A stretch of DNA of 64,000 nt. It comes from Amycolatopsis pithecellobii (GTDB lineage Bacteria > Actinomycetota > Actinomycetes > Mycobacteriales > Pseudonocardiaceae). The translations under genes were made by a program, and so were the position numbers. Under the pieces are notes generated by a model. The model searched no databases, was not told where the DNA came from, and saw only the letters and a program-made list of their open reading frames with translations. The stretch lies in NCBI RefSeq assembly GCF_009707865.1, contig NZ_WMBA01000025.1, forward strand, positions 1 through 64,000, in the 5' to 3' direction. Positions 7,992 to 16,676 of this stretch are shown one piece after another. Position 1 is the stretch's first letter; the number at the start of each line of letters is the position of its first letter.

Positions 7992-8497
7992 TTGCACGTC
8001 GTGCGTCAGCCGTCGTATCACTTGCCGCCCGCGCCAAAGCCACGAAGACCGCGATGGCCCTGGGTCATCCCCCTGGCAGGCGCGCTAATCCTCGCAGCCT
8101 TCATCGGGACCTTGCTCGCCATCCGCGGAAGCGGGGAACAGCCCGCTCCCAGCGCACCCGTGGTGTTCACGTTGAAGGGGACCATCACGCTCAACGCGGA
8201 TGGACGCGGCATCGAACAGCCCGGCTACGGCGGGACCTGCTACGGCATCGGAGGCTACAGCGACCTCGCCCCAGGCACGGCCGTGACGGTCGCGGATCCG
8301 CAGGGCCATATTGTCGCAACCGGCAGCCTGAAAATCGGAACCCCCGATCCAACTTCCAATGCGACATTCCTTTCACGGTCGGCCAGGTTCCCGAGGGCCT
8401 TGCCTCGTACTCGGTGACCGTGTCACATCGAGGCACGCAGGTGATCCTTCCCGATGAGGCGATGCAGGGCGTTCAGTTGACGATCGGGAACAACTGA
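7992..8497 (+). pseudogene. Frameshifted small membrane protein
   Basis: The first frame encodes a Pro-rich N-terminus, one membrane segment (WVIPLAGALILAAFIGTLLAI) and an extracytoplasmic domain up to about 8350 (GTCYGIGGYSDLAPGTAVTVAD). The natural continuation, CDIPFTVGQVPEGLASYSVTVS and onward to 8497, is in another frame. The junction is near 8350-8365. The real start is uncertain; a GTG at 7948 is coupled to the upstream gene but in yet another frame. This is either a true pseudogene or a sequence error. Confidence 0.65.
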
Positions 8498-8549
8498 TCG
8501 GCGCTTGACACCTTCTCGAACCTTCGGCGGGGATGTGGGCTGCCTGATG

Positions 8550-8576
8550 TTGTCCATCACCAAAAAATGCTATGAT
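8550..8576 (+). promoter_or_regulatory. Extended -10 promoter
   Basis: TGC-TATGAT (8568-8576) is an extended -10 element, with TTGTCC 15 bp upstream at 8550-8555. A terminator follows within 50 nt, so it could drive a short RNA or be attenuated before the HTH gene at 8716. Confidence 0.5.
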
Positions 8577-8620
8577 TCATGAAAAGCGGTATCTGGAATT
8601 GGTGCCGTCACCAGAATCAG

Positions 8621-8648
8621 GGCCCGGAATCTTTCCGGGCCTTTCTCG
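8621..8648 (+). terminator. Rho-independent terminator
   Basis: GGCCCGGA (8621-8628) pairs perfectly with TCCGGGCC (8634-8641) around a 5-nt loop, followed by TTTCTC. It separates the early module from the XRE gene at 8716. Confidence 0.7.
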
Positions 8649-8715
8649 TTCCGGTCCAAGACGGACGCGGAACACCACCAAATCCCCTCATCGCGCAGAC
8701 CGTCGAAGGAGACTC

Positions 8716-8946
8716 ATGTACAGAGACCGCGAATTTTCGGGTCCATCGCTCCGCGCCCTGCGACTGGCGGCCGGTCTCCAGCAAGAGGAGCTGGCCCTCC
8801 TCATCGGGCGCGGAGCCCCGATGATCGTTTCACTCGAAACTGGCCACGCCAATCCCTCGCTCAAAACGCTGACCCGCCTCGTCGATGCCCTCGGCTGCGA
8901 GATCGACGACCTCCTCGAACCCACCGTCGACCCAGTCGGGGTCTGA
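8716..8946 (+). CDS. Small XRE-family regulator (76 aa)
   Basis: This is a single HTH_3 domain: LRALRLAAGLQQEELALLIG, then MIVSLETGHANPSLKTLTRLVDALGCEIDDLL. AAGGAG precedes the ATG. It lies just after a terminator at the head of a new gene block (8964-10597) and may control that block. Confidence 0.85.
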   Translation: MYRDREFSGPSLRALRLAAGLQQEELALLIGRGAPMIVSLETGHANPSLKTLTRLVDALGCEIDDLLEPTVDPVGV

Positions 8947-8963
8947 CCGAAAAGGAATACGCC

Positions 8964-9470
8964 ATGAACCCCAGCCACATCGAAGACATGTACTCCGAGA
9001 TGCAAAAAGCCGCGAACGCCGGACACCTATCCCGCGCCGACCGGATCCGCCGCGAGATCACCGCCGCCGAACGCGAATGGCAGCAACAACAGTCCGTGCG
9101 TCACGCCGACCCGCAAACCGCGCCCACTGCGGCCGAGTTGCGCAACGACGCCGCCGAACTTGAGACCCGCTTCATCAACGCCGCGAAACGCGGCGACCAC
9201 GCCGACTACAGCGCTGCACACTCCGAGTACCTCGCAACGAAGCGGGAACTCGCCGCCGCCGAACGCCGCGAGATGAACGAAGCCGACGCGGCCCATCGGC
9301 TCAGGAAAGCCCGCGCCGACGCCGGCATGGACGCAGACGGCACCCGGAAAACCCAGGGCTACGACTCGGCGGGCGACTTAATTGCCGACATGATGCGCCG
9401 CGGCCCGGTGCGGTTCCAGATCGAGCAGTACTTACGGGAATCCGGTACCAAACCGCCTAAGCGCTCCTGA
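8964..9470 (+). CDS. Ala/Arg-rich coiled-coil protein
   Basis: This 168-aa, highly charged helical protein has many E/R/A heptad-like stretches (residues 20-125). It ends with an amphipathic segment DLIADMMRRGPVRFQIEQYL. There is no enzyme motif. Phage scaffolding proteins can look like this, but similarity cannot be judged by eye. It is followed by the terminase-like gene block. Confidence 0.65.
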   Translation: MNPSHIEDMYSEMQKAANAGHLSRADRIRREITAAEREWQQQQSVRHADPQTAPTAAELRNDAAELETRFINAAKRGDHADYSAAHSEYLATKRELAAAERREMNEADAAHRLRKARADAGMDADGTRKTQGYDSAGDLIADMMRRGPVRFQIEQYLRESGTKPPKRS

Positions 9471-9514
9471 ACCAAGTCCGACACCAAACCACCGCACTCT
9501 CAGCGAGGAAGCAC

Positions 9515-9709
9515 ATGAGCACACGCGCAACTGTCACGGCCGACGACAAGTACTGGACCGTTCTACTGCCGACCGGGGACATCGCTCTCTGGGACGGGAT
9601 GAGCATGCCGCTGATCAAACTCGGCAAGAGTCTGATCCGGAGCAACGACGGCTGGCTGATCAACCCTGATCAGGTTGTCGCTCTCATCCCACCGAGCAAC
9701 CCGGCATGA
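9515..9709 (+). CDS. Hypothetical protein (64 aa)
   Basis: This short, mixed alpha/beta sequence (KYWTVLLPTGDIALWDG) is of unknown function. GAGGAAG lies upstream of the ATG. Confidence 0.6.
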   Translation: MSTRATVTADDKYWTVLLPTGDIALWDGMSMPLIKLGKSLIRSNDGWLINPDQVVALIPPSNPA

Positions 9710-9809
9710 CGGACATCAATGCGCCGGACAACTACACCTAGCGCCAGTTCTTGGGTCATCGACCCATCAAGGTCGGATCCCCGAGGTGACCTGTGAAGGA
9801 GGTGGCCGC

Positions 9810-10349
9810 ATGCAGTGCACCGCGACCGTGAGAAGCACCGGCCAGCAGTGCCGTAAGAGCGCGATTGCCGGGGCGCAGGTGTGCCGCTCGCACGGTGGCG
9901 CGGCCCGTCAAGTGAAGGCTGCCGCAGCGCGCAATATGCTGGAGCAGCAGGCCCGACAGTTGTGGGCGAAGACCGTGCACGCTCCCGTGAATGATCCGCT
10001 GTCGGAGCTGGCGAAACTGGCCGGCGAAGTGCTGGCCTGGAAACAGCTACTTAAGGACAAGATCGGTGAGTTGACCACTGTTGGCTACCGGGGCATGACC
10101 AGCGAGCAGATCAAGAGCGAGGTGGTCTTGTACAACACGGCGGTCAGTCAGCTCACGACTGTGCTGACGGGTATCGCGAAGCTCAACATTGATAGCCGCT
10201 TGGCCGCGATCAGTGAGAAGCAGGCGGCGGTTGTGATCGCCGCCCTCGAAGCTGGTCTGGATGCTGCGGGCATTGACCACAGTGGCCGGTTCCGGGCGAG
10301 GCAGGCCGCTGCTCGTCATCTTGAGCTTGTGCGTTCGGAGGCGTCATGA
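9810..10349 (+). CDS. HGG-motif protein, small-terminase-like
   Basis: This 179-aa protein has an N-terminal Cys-rich head (MQCTATVRSTGQQCRKSAI, then VCRSHGGAARQVK) followed by helices. From general knowledge of actinophage genomes, proteins with this Cys/HGG head often lie next to terminase genes and are taken as small terminase or DNA-recognition subunits; the assignment is tentative. AAGGAGG precedes the ATG. The next gene overlaps (ATGA). No large terminase is present nearby. Confidence 0.55.
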   Translation: MQCTATVRSTGQQCRKSAIAGAQVCRSHGGAARQVKAAAARNMLEQQARQLWAKTVHAPVNDPLSELAKLAGEVLAWKQLLKDKIGELTTVGYRGMTSEQIKSEVVLYNTAVSQLTTVLTGIAKLNIDSRLAAISEKQAAVVIAALEAGLDAAGIDHSGRFRARQAAARHLELVRSEAS

Positions 10350-10597
10350 ACTGGCTGGATCACGTCATCGACCGTCTCAGCCCCGAGCTGGTTCCTGTTT
10401 CGCCGGAAGTGACTGCGGGTCTGCTGCCCCTGATGAACTTGATTCGGAGGGCTCGGGGTGAGCGTCAGTTGACGCTGGCGGAGGAGTTGGCTCGTCCCCG
10501 TGGTCGTGTGGACCCGGAAGAGTTGGCTCGCCTTATCGATGAGGCTCGGGCTCGTGTGGCTCGGGATGAGGCCGAGCTCATCCGTGGCAGCGTGTGA
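10346..10597 (+). CDS. Hypothetical protein (83 aa)
   Basis: This small helical protein (LLPLMNLIRRARGERQLTLAEELA, ELARLIDEARARVARDEAEL) is translationally coupled to the HGG protein. No family is recognised. It is the last gene before two tandem terminators. Confidence 0.65.
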   Translation: MNWLDHVIDRLSPELVPVSPEVTAGLLPLMNLIRRARGERQLTLAEELARPRGRVDPEELARLIDEARARVARDEAELIRGSV

Positions 10598-10691
10598 GAG
10601 GACAACATATCGCCGCAGCGGAAGATGACTTCCCCGTCCACCGTCTGATTTGGTATCCGACGGAAGGGTTGTTTCCGCTGCTCGCGGCATG

Positions 10692-10711
10692 TTCGGTGCC
10701 GTATCGGTGCC
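10692..10711 (+). repeat. Paired CGGTGCC motif, copy 2
   Basis: TTCGGTGCC at 10692-10700 is followed by ATCGGTGCC at 10703-10711, again with an 11-bp period. It lies in the 440-bp non-coding gap before the tape-measure gene. Confidence 0.5.
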
Positions 10712-10739
10712 ATCCTGGTTGCCATAACTGAAGACCTGT

Positions 10740-10772
10740 AGCCGCGACCGTGCCAACCGGTCGCGGCTTTCT
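10740..10772 (+). terminator. Terminator 1 before tape-measure gene
   Basis: The 11-bp perfect stem AGCCGCGACCG (10740-10750)/CGGTCGCGGCT (10758-10768) is followed by TTCTC. Confidence 0.75.
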
Positions 10773-10783
10773 CATGCCCCGTA

Positions 10784-10813
10784 AGACCCCACCGAAAACG
10801 GTGGGGTCTTTTT
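10784..10813 (+). terminator. Terminator 2 before tape-measure gene
   Basis: The 11-bp perfect stem AGACCCCACCG/CGGTGGGGTCT has an AAAA loop and a TTTTT tail. Together with terminator 1 it insulates the tape-measure gene from everything upstream. Confidence 0.88.
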
Positions 10814-10917
10814 CAAGCTACGTCCCGGCGGACTGAACCACGACCAATCACCACGTGTCGGGCGTGACCTCATGGAGGCCGAAAGTGCTTCGAGGCCTCC
10901 TGGAGAACCGCCCGGAA

Positions 10918-10999
10918 GCATGTGATGCCTCATCAAATGCCCCTATTTCTAATGGTCCTGACCAGCAGGTTTTCGAGCCCGTATCACGTGATGTCACAG
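10918..10999 (+). ncRNA. Structured non-coding block A, related to 19446-19526
   Basis: This roughly 80-nt block shares ordered landmarks with 19446-19526: TGATGCCTCATCAAATG, CCTGACCAGCAGG and ATCACGTGAT. Short hairpins TGAT/ATCA and CCTG/CAGG are preserved with compensatory or wobble changes in the other copy. It lies between the tandem terminators and the tape-measure start. It could be a structured RNA, a leader or a DNA site; the type is inferred. Confidence 0.4.
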
Positions 11000-11039
11000 G
11001 ATCTTCGGCCGCGTGGACCATCTACTGAAAGGAGCCGAT

Positions 11040-14000
11040 ATGCCCGAGGGTGTGGAGATCGGCAAGGCCTATGTGGTCGTCAACCTGGACGACCAGACCG
11101 CCGCTGACTATGACCGGATCAAGTCGAACCTTGAGCGTCGTGGTGATGTCACGATCAGGGCGAAGGTCGAGACCAGCGGCAAGGATCCGGTCGCACCGGT
11201 TCGGGAGAAGGTAAAGAAGTCCGCTCCGGTCGACATTTCGACCCGTGCGGACAATCCGATCGATGCAGCGTGGCGCAAGCAGGTTCAGGCGTCGATCCGG
11301 TCTATCTCGACGGATGCGTTGAAGATCCCTGTCACTCCGGAGACGGCGCAGTACCGGGCGCAGCTTGTGGCTGAGGTTACGAAGCTTCAGTCGCAGGTGA
11401 AGCAGCAGATCCCCGCGGATGTTGCGGAAGCGGCGAAGTTCCGGGCCTCGGTTGAGGCGTTGGCGAAGTCGACGCAGGAGCAGGCCAAGCTTCACATCCC
11501 AGTCGATGTGGACTCCGCTCCCGCGAAGCAGGCGTTCAAGGATGTCGCCGACTCTGCGGAGAAGGAATCGAACCGCGCTAAGTCGGCGGCGAACAGCGCC
11601 GCTCGCGGTTCTGCGACCGTGTTCGCGGCCATGTTCGCTGGCATGCCTGCCGCCGCAGCTACGGCGGGCGTTGCGACTACCGCCGCGTTGGCGGCTGTGC
11701 CTACCGCGTTCGTTGCTGCCGGTGCGGTGGCGTTGAAGGAGAACCGGCAGGTCGCGGATTCGTGGCGTGGTCTCGGGGCGAGTGTCAAGGAGGAGGCTGC
11801 GTCGTGGGCGCAGCCTCTCGCAGGACCGTTTGTGGAGTCGGCTGGTCAGATCCGGGGCACGCTGACGCAGTTGTCACCGCAGATCAGTAGTGCGTTCGCG
11901 AACTCCGCGCCCGCAGTCGGGATCTTGACGGGCGCGGTGGATGACTTCGCTGTACGGGCGATGCCAGGGCTCGTGCAGGCATCCGCGACCTCGACTCCAG
12001 CATTGCTGGGGATCCGTTCGGCGGCGGGCTCGGCCGGTGCTGGTGTCACTGACTTCTTCACCACAGTGTCGACAGGTGCGCAGGGGTCTCAGCAGATCCT
12101 CACCACCAGCGGGCACATCATCCAGGATTTCGAGGGTTTCGCTGGTTCCCTGTTCGCGAACCTCGCGAACAACGGAAACCCGACATTGCAAGCGTTCCGC
12201 ACCGTGTTGCAGGAGGGTGAACAAACCCTTCTCACGCTGACCCAGAACGGGTCGTCGGTCTACAACTTTTTCCAGGGTGTGGGCAGCGGCGCGTCAGGTG
12301 CGTTGTCAGTGCTTCGTGGTGTGGCGTCGGTCGCTGCTGCGTTGCCGGCCCCGGTCACACAGTTCGGTGGTTCCCTCACCGCGACCGCGTTGTTGGCGCA
12401 ACGGTTCGGGGTGAATGTCGGGGCGTCGTTCGACGGTATCGGCGGCAAGATCAAGAGCGCGTATCGGGAGGGGGACACCTTCGGGTCGAAGATCAAAGGT
12501 GTCGCTGGGGAAATTGGCCCGGCCCTGTTCAACCCCACGACGTTGGCTGTTTCTGGGGTTAGTGCGGCGTTGATGGTTCTGGGGCAGCAGGAGCAGCAAG
12601 AGGCGCAGGCCAAGGCCGCGAATACTCAGGTCACCAACGATTACGTGTCTGCGTTGCGTGCGTCTCAGGGGGCGATTGACGCGAATGTGCGGGCCTCGGT
12701 GGCGCGGGATTTGGCGCAGAAGGCGTCGGGTGGCTCGGGTAAGTCTGTGCTCGACTATGCCCAGCAGTTCGGGATCGCGTTGCCGCGGGTGACCGATGCC
12801 GTGTTGGGCAATAAGCAGGCCATGGATGAGATCAACGCCGTGCTGGAGAAGTACATCCAGCAGGGCGGTGAGGTTGGTTTGCAGGCTGCCGCGGAGAAAG
12901 CGGCAATTGTGAATAAGACTGGTCTTTTCCGTGATTCGACGCAGGCGCAGCAGGCGGAGGCTACGGCTGCGTCTGGGGTTGCGGCTGCGACAGCCAGCGC
13001 GACTGCGGCGTTCGTGTCGAATGCGGATGCGTTGGGGAAGCAGTTGGCGGTGGCGAATGCGCAGGCGTCGATCAGTGATCGGTTGTCGCAGGCGAATCAG
13101 CAGGCGGCGCAGGCTATGCAGTCGGTGGCGTCGGCGCAGCATTCGGCGGCCCAATCCGCGCAGGGGGTGGTGAACGCCCAGCATTCGGTGGAGCAGGCCC
13201 AGCGGGGTGTTACGTCGGCGAATGAGGCGGTGGCGAACGCGCAGCATTCGGTGACGCAGGCGCAGCGGTCGTATCGGGACGCGTTGGCGGGTGTCACGTC
13301 GGCGGAGCGGTCGTACACACAAGCCCAGGACGAGGCCCGCACGGCCCAACTCGATTTGAACCGGGCCCGGGAACAGGCGATCCAGGACTTGAAGGACCTG
13401 CACCTGCAAATGGCCGACCAGGTGGTGTCGGTGGGACAGGCGCAGCTGGGCTTGTTTGATGCGCAGCAGAACGCCGCAGGTAAGGGCATCACCCTGGCGA
13501 ATGCTGAGGCGGTTTCGCAGGAGCAGGTGACGGCGGCGAACGAAGAGCGGATCAAGGTCGCCCTGGATCTGCTGGCCGCGCAGAACCAGCTCAACGACGC
13601 CCAGAACCAGAACACGAAGCTTCAGAAGCAGGTCGCGGACGCGGACGCTGCTGGGGTGGAAGGTTCGTCGTCGGTCATCGGCGCGAAGAAGGCGTTAGCG
13701 GAGGCGAATGACCAGGTCACCTCGGCCGCCGACGCGGTGACGGCGGCGCAGCAGCAGGTCACTGAGGCGAACTGGGGTTTGCAGCAAGCCGACATCGCGT
13801 TGCGGAACGCCCACCAGGGCGTCAAGGACGCGGCCTGGTCGTTGCAGCAGGCCCAATTGGGGGTGCGGGATGCGCAGTGGTCCCAAACTCAGGCGTCGTG
13901 GCAGTTGCGGGGCGCGCAGGATCAGTTGACGACCGCCTACAACGCGTCGTCTACCTCGATGGATGTGAATACTGCTGCGGGGCGCCAAAACCTGGGTGCC

Positions 14001-15161
14001 TTGGTGGCGTTGTGGGGCGCGATCAAGGATCAGGGAGGCCCTGTCCAGGAGCAGTACAAGAAGCTCATCGACGATACGGCTGCCGCGTTTGGTTGGTCGA
14101 CGCAGCAGGCCCAGGCGTTCCTGGAGAAGGAAAACCTGATCCCGAAGGACTTCAGGTACTCGGTCACCGCGGTTGCCCAGGCCAACTTTGACGACCTGAA
14201 CCGGGTTTACAACGACAAGTTCGGTGGACGGATCGGGCCTGTCTCCCAGAACGTGGCTCACGCGTTCGCGACCGGCGGTCTCTTCCGAGGTGTCGGTGGC
14301 CCCCGGGAAGATGCGAACCTCGCGTGGCTATCGGACCAGGAGTTCGTGCAACCCGCTGACGCGGTGGACCACTACGGGGTCGGTTTCATGGAGGCGGTGC
14401 GCACGAAGCGGTTCCCGAAGGGTGGGGATGGGGCTTCGCTGCCGGGGTTCGCACGCGGCGGGTTGTACGAGTCGGAGAACGTGAACTACTTCCTGTCGGG
14501 TGCTGGCACCGCTTACCAGTCGGCGGTGAACACTCTGGACGCCATGGCGTTTCCGCATCCGCCCGGTCTGCCGGCGTATGTCGCACCCGCCGCAGCCGCC
14601 GCGTTCGGCAACGTCTCCGTGTCCGCGGCTCGGGGCTCGAACCGGGACATCGTGCTCAATACCTGGCGCCAGTTCGGATGGACCTCACCGGAACAGGTCA
14701 ACGCCACCGACTACCTGTTGATGCGGGAGTCCAGCTACAACAACGTGGCCCAGAACCCGACGAGCACAGCCTATGGAATGTTCCAGTTTCTGAACTCGAC
14801 GTGGGGCGGCTACGGGGTTCCCAAGACCTCGGATCCGGCGTTGCAGGCCCTAGCGGGTGGCCGGTACATCCAGTCCCGTTACGGGGATCCGATCGGTGCC
14901 GCCGCGCACGAGCGGGCGTTCAACTGGTACGACCAGGGCGGCTACATGCTGCACAACCCCGGCCTGAACACCACTGGGAGACCGGAGATGGTGTTGCCGC
15001 CGGGGTTGACCGAGACGTTGACGGCGTTGAATGAGGCGTTCCAGTCGGGTCGCGTTGGCGGGTCAGGTGGCGTGTCGGTGGTGAACAACGTCCACGCCAG
15101 GAGCGATGCGGACGAGATCGCGGAAAAGATCACTCGCGAAATCACGTGGGCGTTGCGGTGA
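11040..15161 (+). CDS. Phage tail tape-measure protein with lytic transglycosylase domain
   Basis: This 1373-aa protein has the siphophage tape-measure architecture. A charged N-terminus is followed by Ala-rich hydrophobic segments near residues 190-240 (FAAMFAGMPAAAATAG) and 500-520. A long Ala/Gln coiled coil spans about residues 650-970 (repeated AQ.S...AQ units), and an SLT/lysozyme-like domain about 1195-1290, with catalytic Glu1230 in MRESSYNNVAQNPTSTAYG and then MFQFLNSTWGG. In phages it sets tail length and helps DNA cross the cell wall. AAAGGAG precedes the ATG. No tail tube, chaperone or minor tail genes flank it, which is very unusual. A conjugation-related muralytic role is an alternative. 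Confidence 0.9.
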   Translation: MPEGVEIGKAYVVVNLDDQTAADYDRIKSNLERRGDVTIRAKVETSGKDPVAPVREKVKKSAPVDISTRADNPIDAAWRKQVQASIRSISTDALKIPVTPETAQYRAQLVAEVTKLQSQVKQQIPADVAEAAKFRASVEALAKSTQEQAKLHIPVDVDSAPAKQAFKDVADSAEKESNRAKSAANSAARGSATVFAAMFAGMPAAAATAGVATTAALAAVPTAFVAAGAVALKENRQVADSWRGLGASVKEEAASWAQPLAGPFVESAGQIRGTLTQLSPQISSAFANSAPAVGILTGAVDDFAVRAMPGLVQASATSTPALLGIRSAAGSAGAGVTDFFTTVSTGAQGSQQILTTSGHIIQDFEGFAGSLFANLANNGNPTLQAFRTVLQEGEQTLLTLTQNGSSVYNFFQGVGSGASGALSVLRGVASVAAALPAPVTQFGGSLTATALLAQRFGVNVGASFDGIGGKIKSAYREGDTFGSKIKGVAGEIGPALFNPTTLAVSGVSAALMVLGQQEQQEAQAKAANTQVTNDYVSALRASQGAIDANVRASVARDLAQKASGGSGKSVLDYAQQFGIALPRVTDAVLGNKQAMDEINAVLEKYIQQGGEVGLQAAAEKAAIVNKTGLFRDSTQAQQAEATAASGVAAATASATAAFVSNADALGKQLAVANAQASISDRLSQANQQAAQAMQSVASAQHSAAQSAQGVVNAQHSVEQAQRGVTSANEAVANAQHSVTQAQRSYRDALAGVTSAERSYTQAQDEARTAQLDLNRAREQAIQDLKDLHLQMADQVVSVGQAQLGLFDAQQNAAGKGITLANAEAVSQEQVTAANEERIKVALDLLAAQNQLNDAQNQNTKLQKQVADADAAGVEGSSSVIGAKKALAEANDQVTSAADAVTAAQQQVTEANWGLQQADIALRNAHQGVKDAAWSLQQAQLGVRDAQWSQTQASWQLRGAQDQLTTAYNASSTSMDVNTAAGRQNLGALVALWGAIKDQGGPVQEQYKKLIDDTAAAFGWSTQQAQAFLEKENLIPKDFRYSVTAVAQANFDDLNRVYNDKFGGRIGPVSQNVAHAFATGGLFRGVGGPREDANLAWLSDQEFVQPADAVDHYGVGFMEAVRTKRFPKGGDGASLPGFARGGLYESENVNYFLSGAGTAYQSAVNTLDAMAFPHPPGLPAYVAPAAAAAFGNVSVSAARGSNRDIVLNTWRQFGWTSPEQVNATDYLLMRESSYNNVAQNPTSTAYGMFQFLNSTWGGYGVPKTSDPALQALAGGRYIQSRYGDPIGAAAHERAFNWYDQGGYMLHNPGLNTTGRPEMVLPPGLTETLTALNEAFQSGRVGGSGGVSVVNNVHARSDADEIAEKITREITWALR

Positions 15162-15231
15162 TGTCGAGCGACTGTTGAGGGATGCGCGGCTCAGCGACAA
15201 TATCGGCACCCACAACAAGTTGCAGCGTCGA

Positions 15232-15276
15232 GCCCCCGGCTCTTTCCACTTTCGGAGAGAGCCGGGGGCCCCTTTT
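15232..15276 (+). terminator. Terminator after tape-measure gene
   Basis: GCCCCCGGCTCT (15232-15243) pairs with AGAGCCGGGGGC (15258-15269), followed by CCCTTTTT. Transcription therefore stops right after the tape-measure gene, which makes it a single-gene unit. Confidence 0.88.
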
Positions 15277-15364
15277 TCGTGCTCCAGCATGTGATCGAGC
15301 GATCTGACGCAGCCACCCGCGCACAGCAGGGGAAAGGTCCACGCCATCGTCGATCAACTATCTT

Positions 15365-15622
15365 TTATGCCCGGTAGTAGTCGGGATACAGCTCGGCCGG
15401 TCGGTCTTCGTCGTCGGGTACTGAGGTCAAGAAGACGTGGACGCCCATTGTCATGGCTGCATTCTTCTCCATGCCGAACCACACGTCGGCGACTCGGTAA
15501 CGCTGCCCGTTGCTCCAGATGAGGCCCGTGCCGGCTGTTGGGTAGTAGCCGCCGGGATGGGTCTCGGTCCACTTCTCCTGATTGTCGATGTAGTAGGTGA
15601 TGGGCATCTGGTCTTCGCTCAT
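15365..15622 (-). CDS. Hypothetical protein (85 aa)
   Basis: This is an aromatic-rich beta-like sequence (PITYYIDNQEKWTETHPGGYY, LIWSNGQRYRVADVWFGMEKN). I prefer the ATG at 15622 with GGGGGA upstream over a TTG 27 codons earlier. It is convergent with the tape-measure gene and of unknown function. Confidence 0.6.
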   Translation of the reverse strand: MSEDQMPITYYIDNQEKWTETHPGGYYPTAGTGLIWSNGQRYRVADVWFGMEKNAAMTMGVHVFLTSVPDDEDRPAELYPDYYRA

Positions 15623-15709
15623 GTACGACCCATCCCCCAAGCGGCCTCGCGTGTTACGGCCGAGCACATCGGGTGACTGAAATAGTATCCAGCTTGAAGC
15701 CAACGCTGA

Positions 15710-16156
15710 TCAAGCACCTTCGAGCCAGCGGATGATCTCGCTTCGGGAGACCACAATGTACTTGCCAGCCTTACGAGCCGTGATCTCCCCCTCCGTGATC
15801 ATGCGGCGAACGGTCCACTCCTGGACACCCAGGAGACGCGCCGCCTCGGGGATGCGGTAGGCAAGCCGGTCATCAGCCGCAGAGGCCTGGGCAGTCTTTT
15901 GCGCGTAGCCTTCCTGCTGCGGCTTCGATGCTCCACTGCTTTCGTGGGCTCGCGTGGCTTCTGTATCCGTGGCCGATTTGCCCTCCGCAGCGCCGATGGA
16001 AGCGGGCACAACCTCTTGAACGAGGCGAAACAAGGCGATCGCGAACTGCTCGCCGGCAACCCTGACAGCGATAGGAACATCGACGAGGTGCGACTGTTGG
16101 CGCCTCTGCTTTCCGGTCACCGGTGTCCTAAGCGCGTCGATTCGGACTGTTGTCAC
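15710..16156 (-). CDS. Excisionase-like HTH_17 protein (second copy)
   Basis: This protein of about 148 aa has a C-terminal HTH_17 domain (LAYRIPEAARLLGVQEWTVRRMITEGEITARKAGKYIVVSRSEIIRWLEG). The N-terminal part is unrecognised. The start is taken as the GTG at 16156, inside the end of the upstream HTH gene (about 29 nt overlap), so the two are co-translated. It is likely a DNA-bending excisionase or regulator. Confidence 0.75.
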   Translation of the reverse strand: MTTVRIDALRTPVTGKQRRQQSHLVDVPIAVRVAGEQFAIALFRLVQEVVPASIGAAEGKSATDTEATRAHESSGASKPQQEGYAQKTAQASAADDRLAYRIPEAARLLGVQEWTVRRMITEGEITARKAGKYIVVSRSEIIRWLEGA

Positions 16157-16544
16157 TGCGGTGTCGTCGGTCAGTGATGTCTCGGCAGCCGCAGGCTTTC
16201 GCGCCGTCGCTGTGCTCGATCCACGCATCCACGGCATTCCGCTTGACCTGCCACCGGCCACCACGCCGGTTTTGGTGTCCGTGCAATTCTCCCGACCCCA
16301 GTGCTTTCAGAACGGTGATGTGGTTGCGCCGCGCATGTTTCGCCGCCTCAAGCGCCGTCAGCCATTTGTTGCTGGCGTCGGCCGGGAACGCAGCGGCCGG
16401 AGAAGCTGCCGTCACATCGGCCGATGTTGGCGGGTTTGTCGGTTTTTCCAGGTAGTCGACCAAGCTGGTGATGAAGTCACCAAAGGCTGCGACGAGCCGG
16501 TCGCCAGCCTCTGAGAGTTCCGGGGTAGTTGTTACTCGCCGCAC
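16128..16544 (-). CDS. Excisionase-like HTH_17 protein (third copy)
   Basis: This is a protein of about 138 aa. Near residues 75-120 it reads WLTALEAAKHARRNHITVLKAL, then GHQNRRGGRWQVKRNAVDAWIEH, a HTH_17 fold with basic wing. The start is uncertain: GTG at 16544, or GTG at 16664, only about 15 nt from the SOS box. A short Cys/His tail follows (GCRDITDRRH). It forms a two-gene leftward operon with the gene at 15710. Confidence 0.7.
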   Translation of the reverse strand: MRRVTTTPELSEAGDRLVAAFGDFITSLVDYLEKPTNPPTSADVTAASPAAAFPADASNKWLTALEAAKHARRNHITVLKALGSGELHGHQNRRGGRWQVKRNAVDAWIEHSDGAKACGCRDITDRRHRSDNSPNRRA

Positions 16545-16676
16545 GGGTGCTGTCTTACTGGAACACCAGCGGTCGCTCTCGTTGAAGCGAAGGGCAACAC
16601 TCGTCAGTGGTCGTGTCCCACCCTTCTGAGGGCACTCACGAGGGTGACGAACAGACTCAACCACCTAGCCCACCCA

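Noticed and set aside
10352-10725. Minus-strand frames in the gap before the tape-measure gene
   Set aside because: They run antisense through the coupled 83-aa gene and lack ribosome-binding sites.
12306-13409. 367-aa Arg/Leu-rich open frame on the minus strand
   Set aside because: It is a shadow of the repetitive coiled-coil region of the tape-measure gene.
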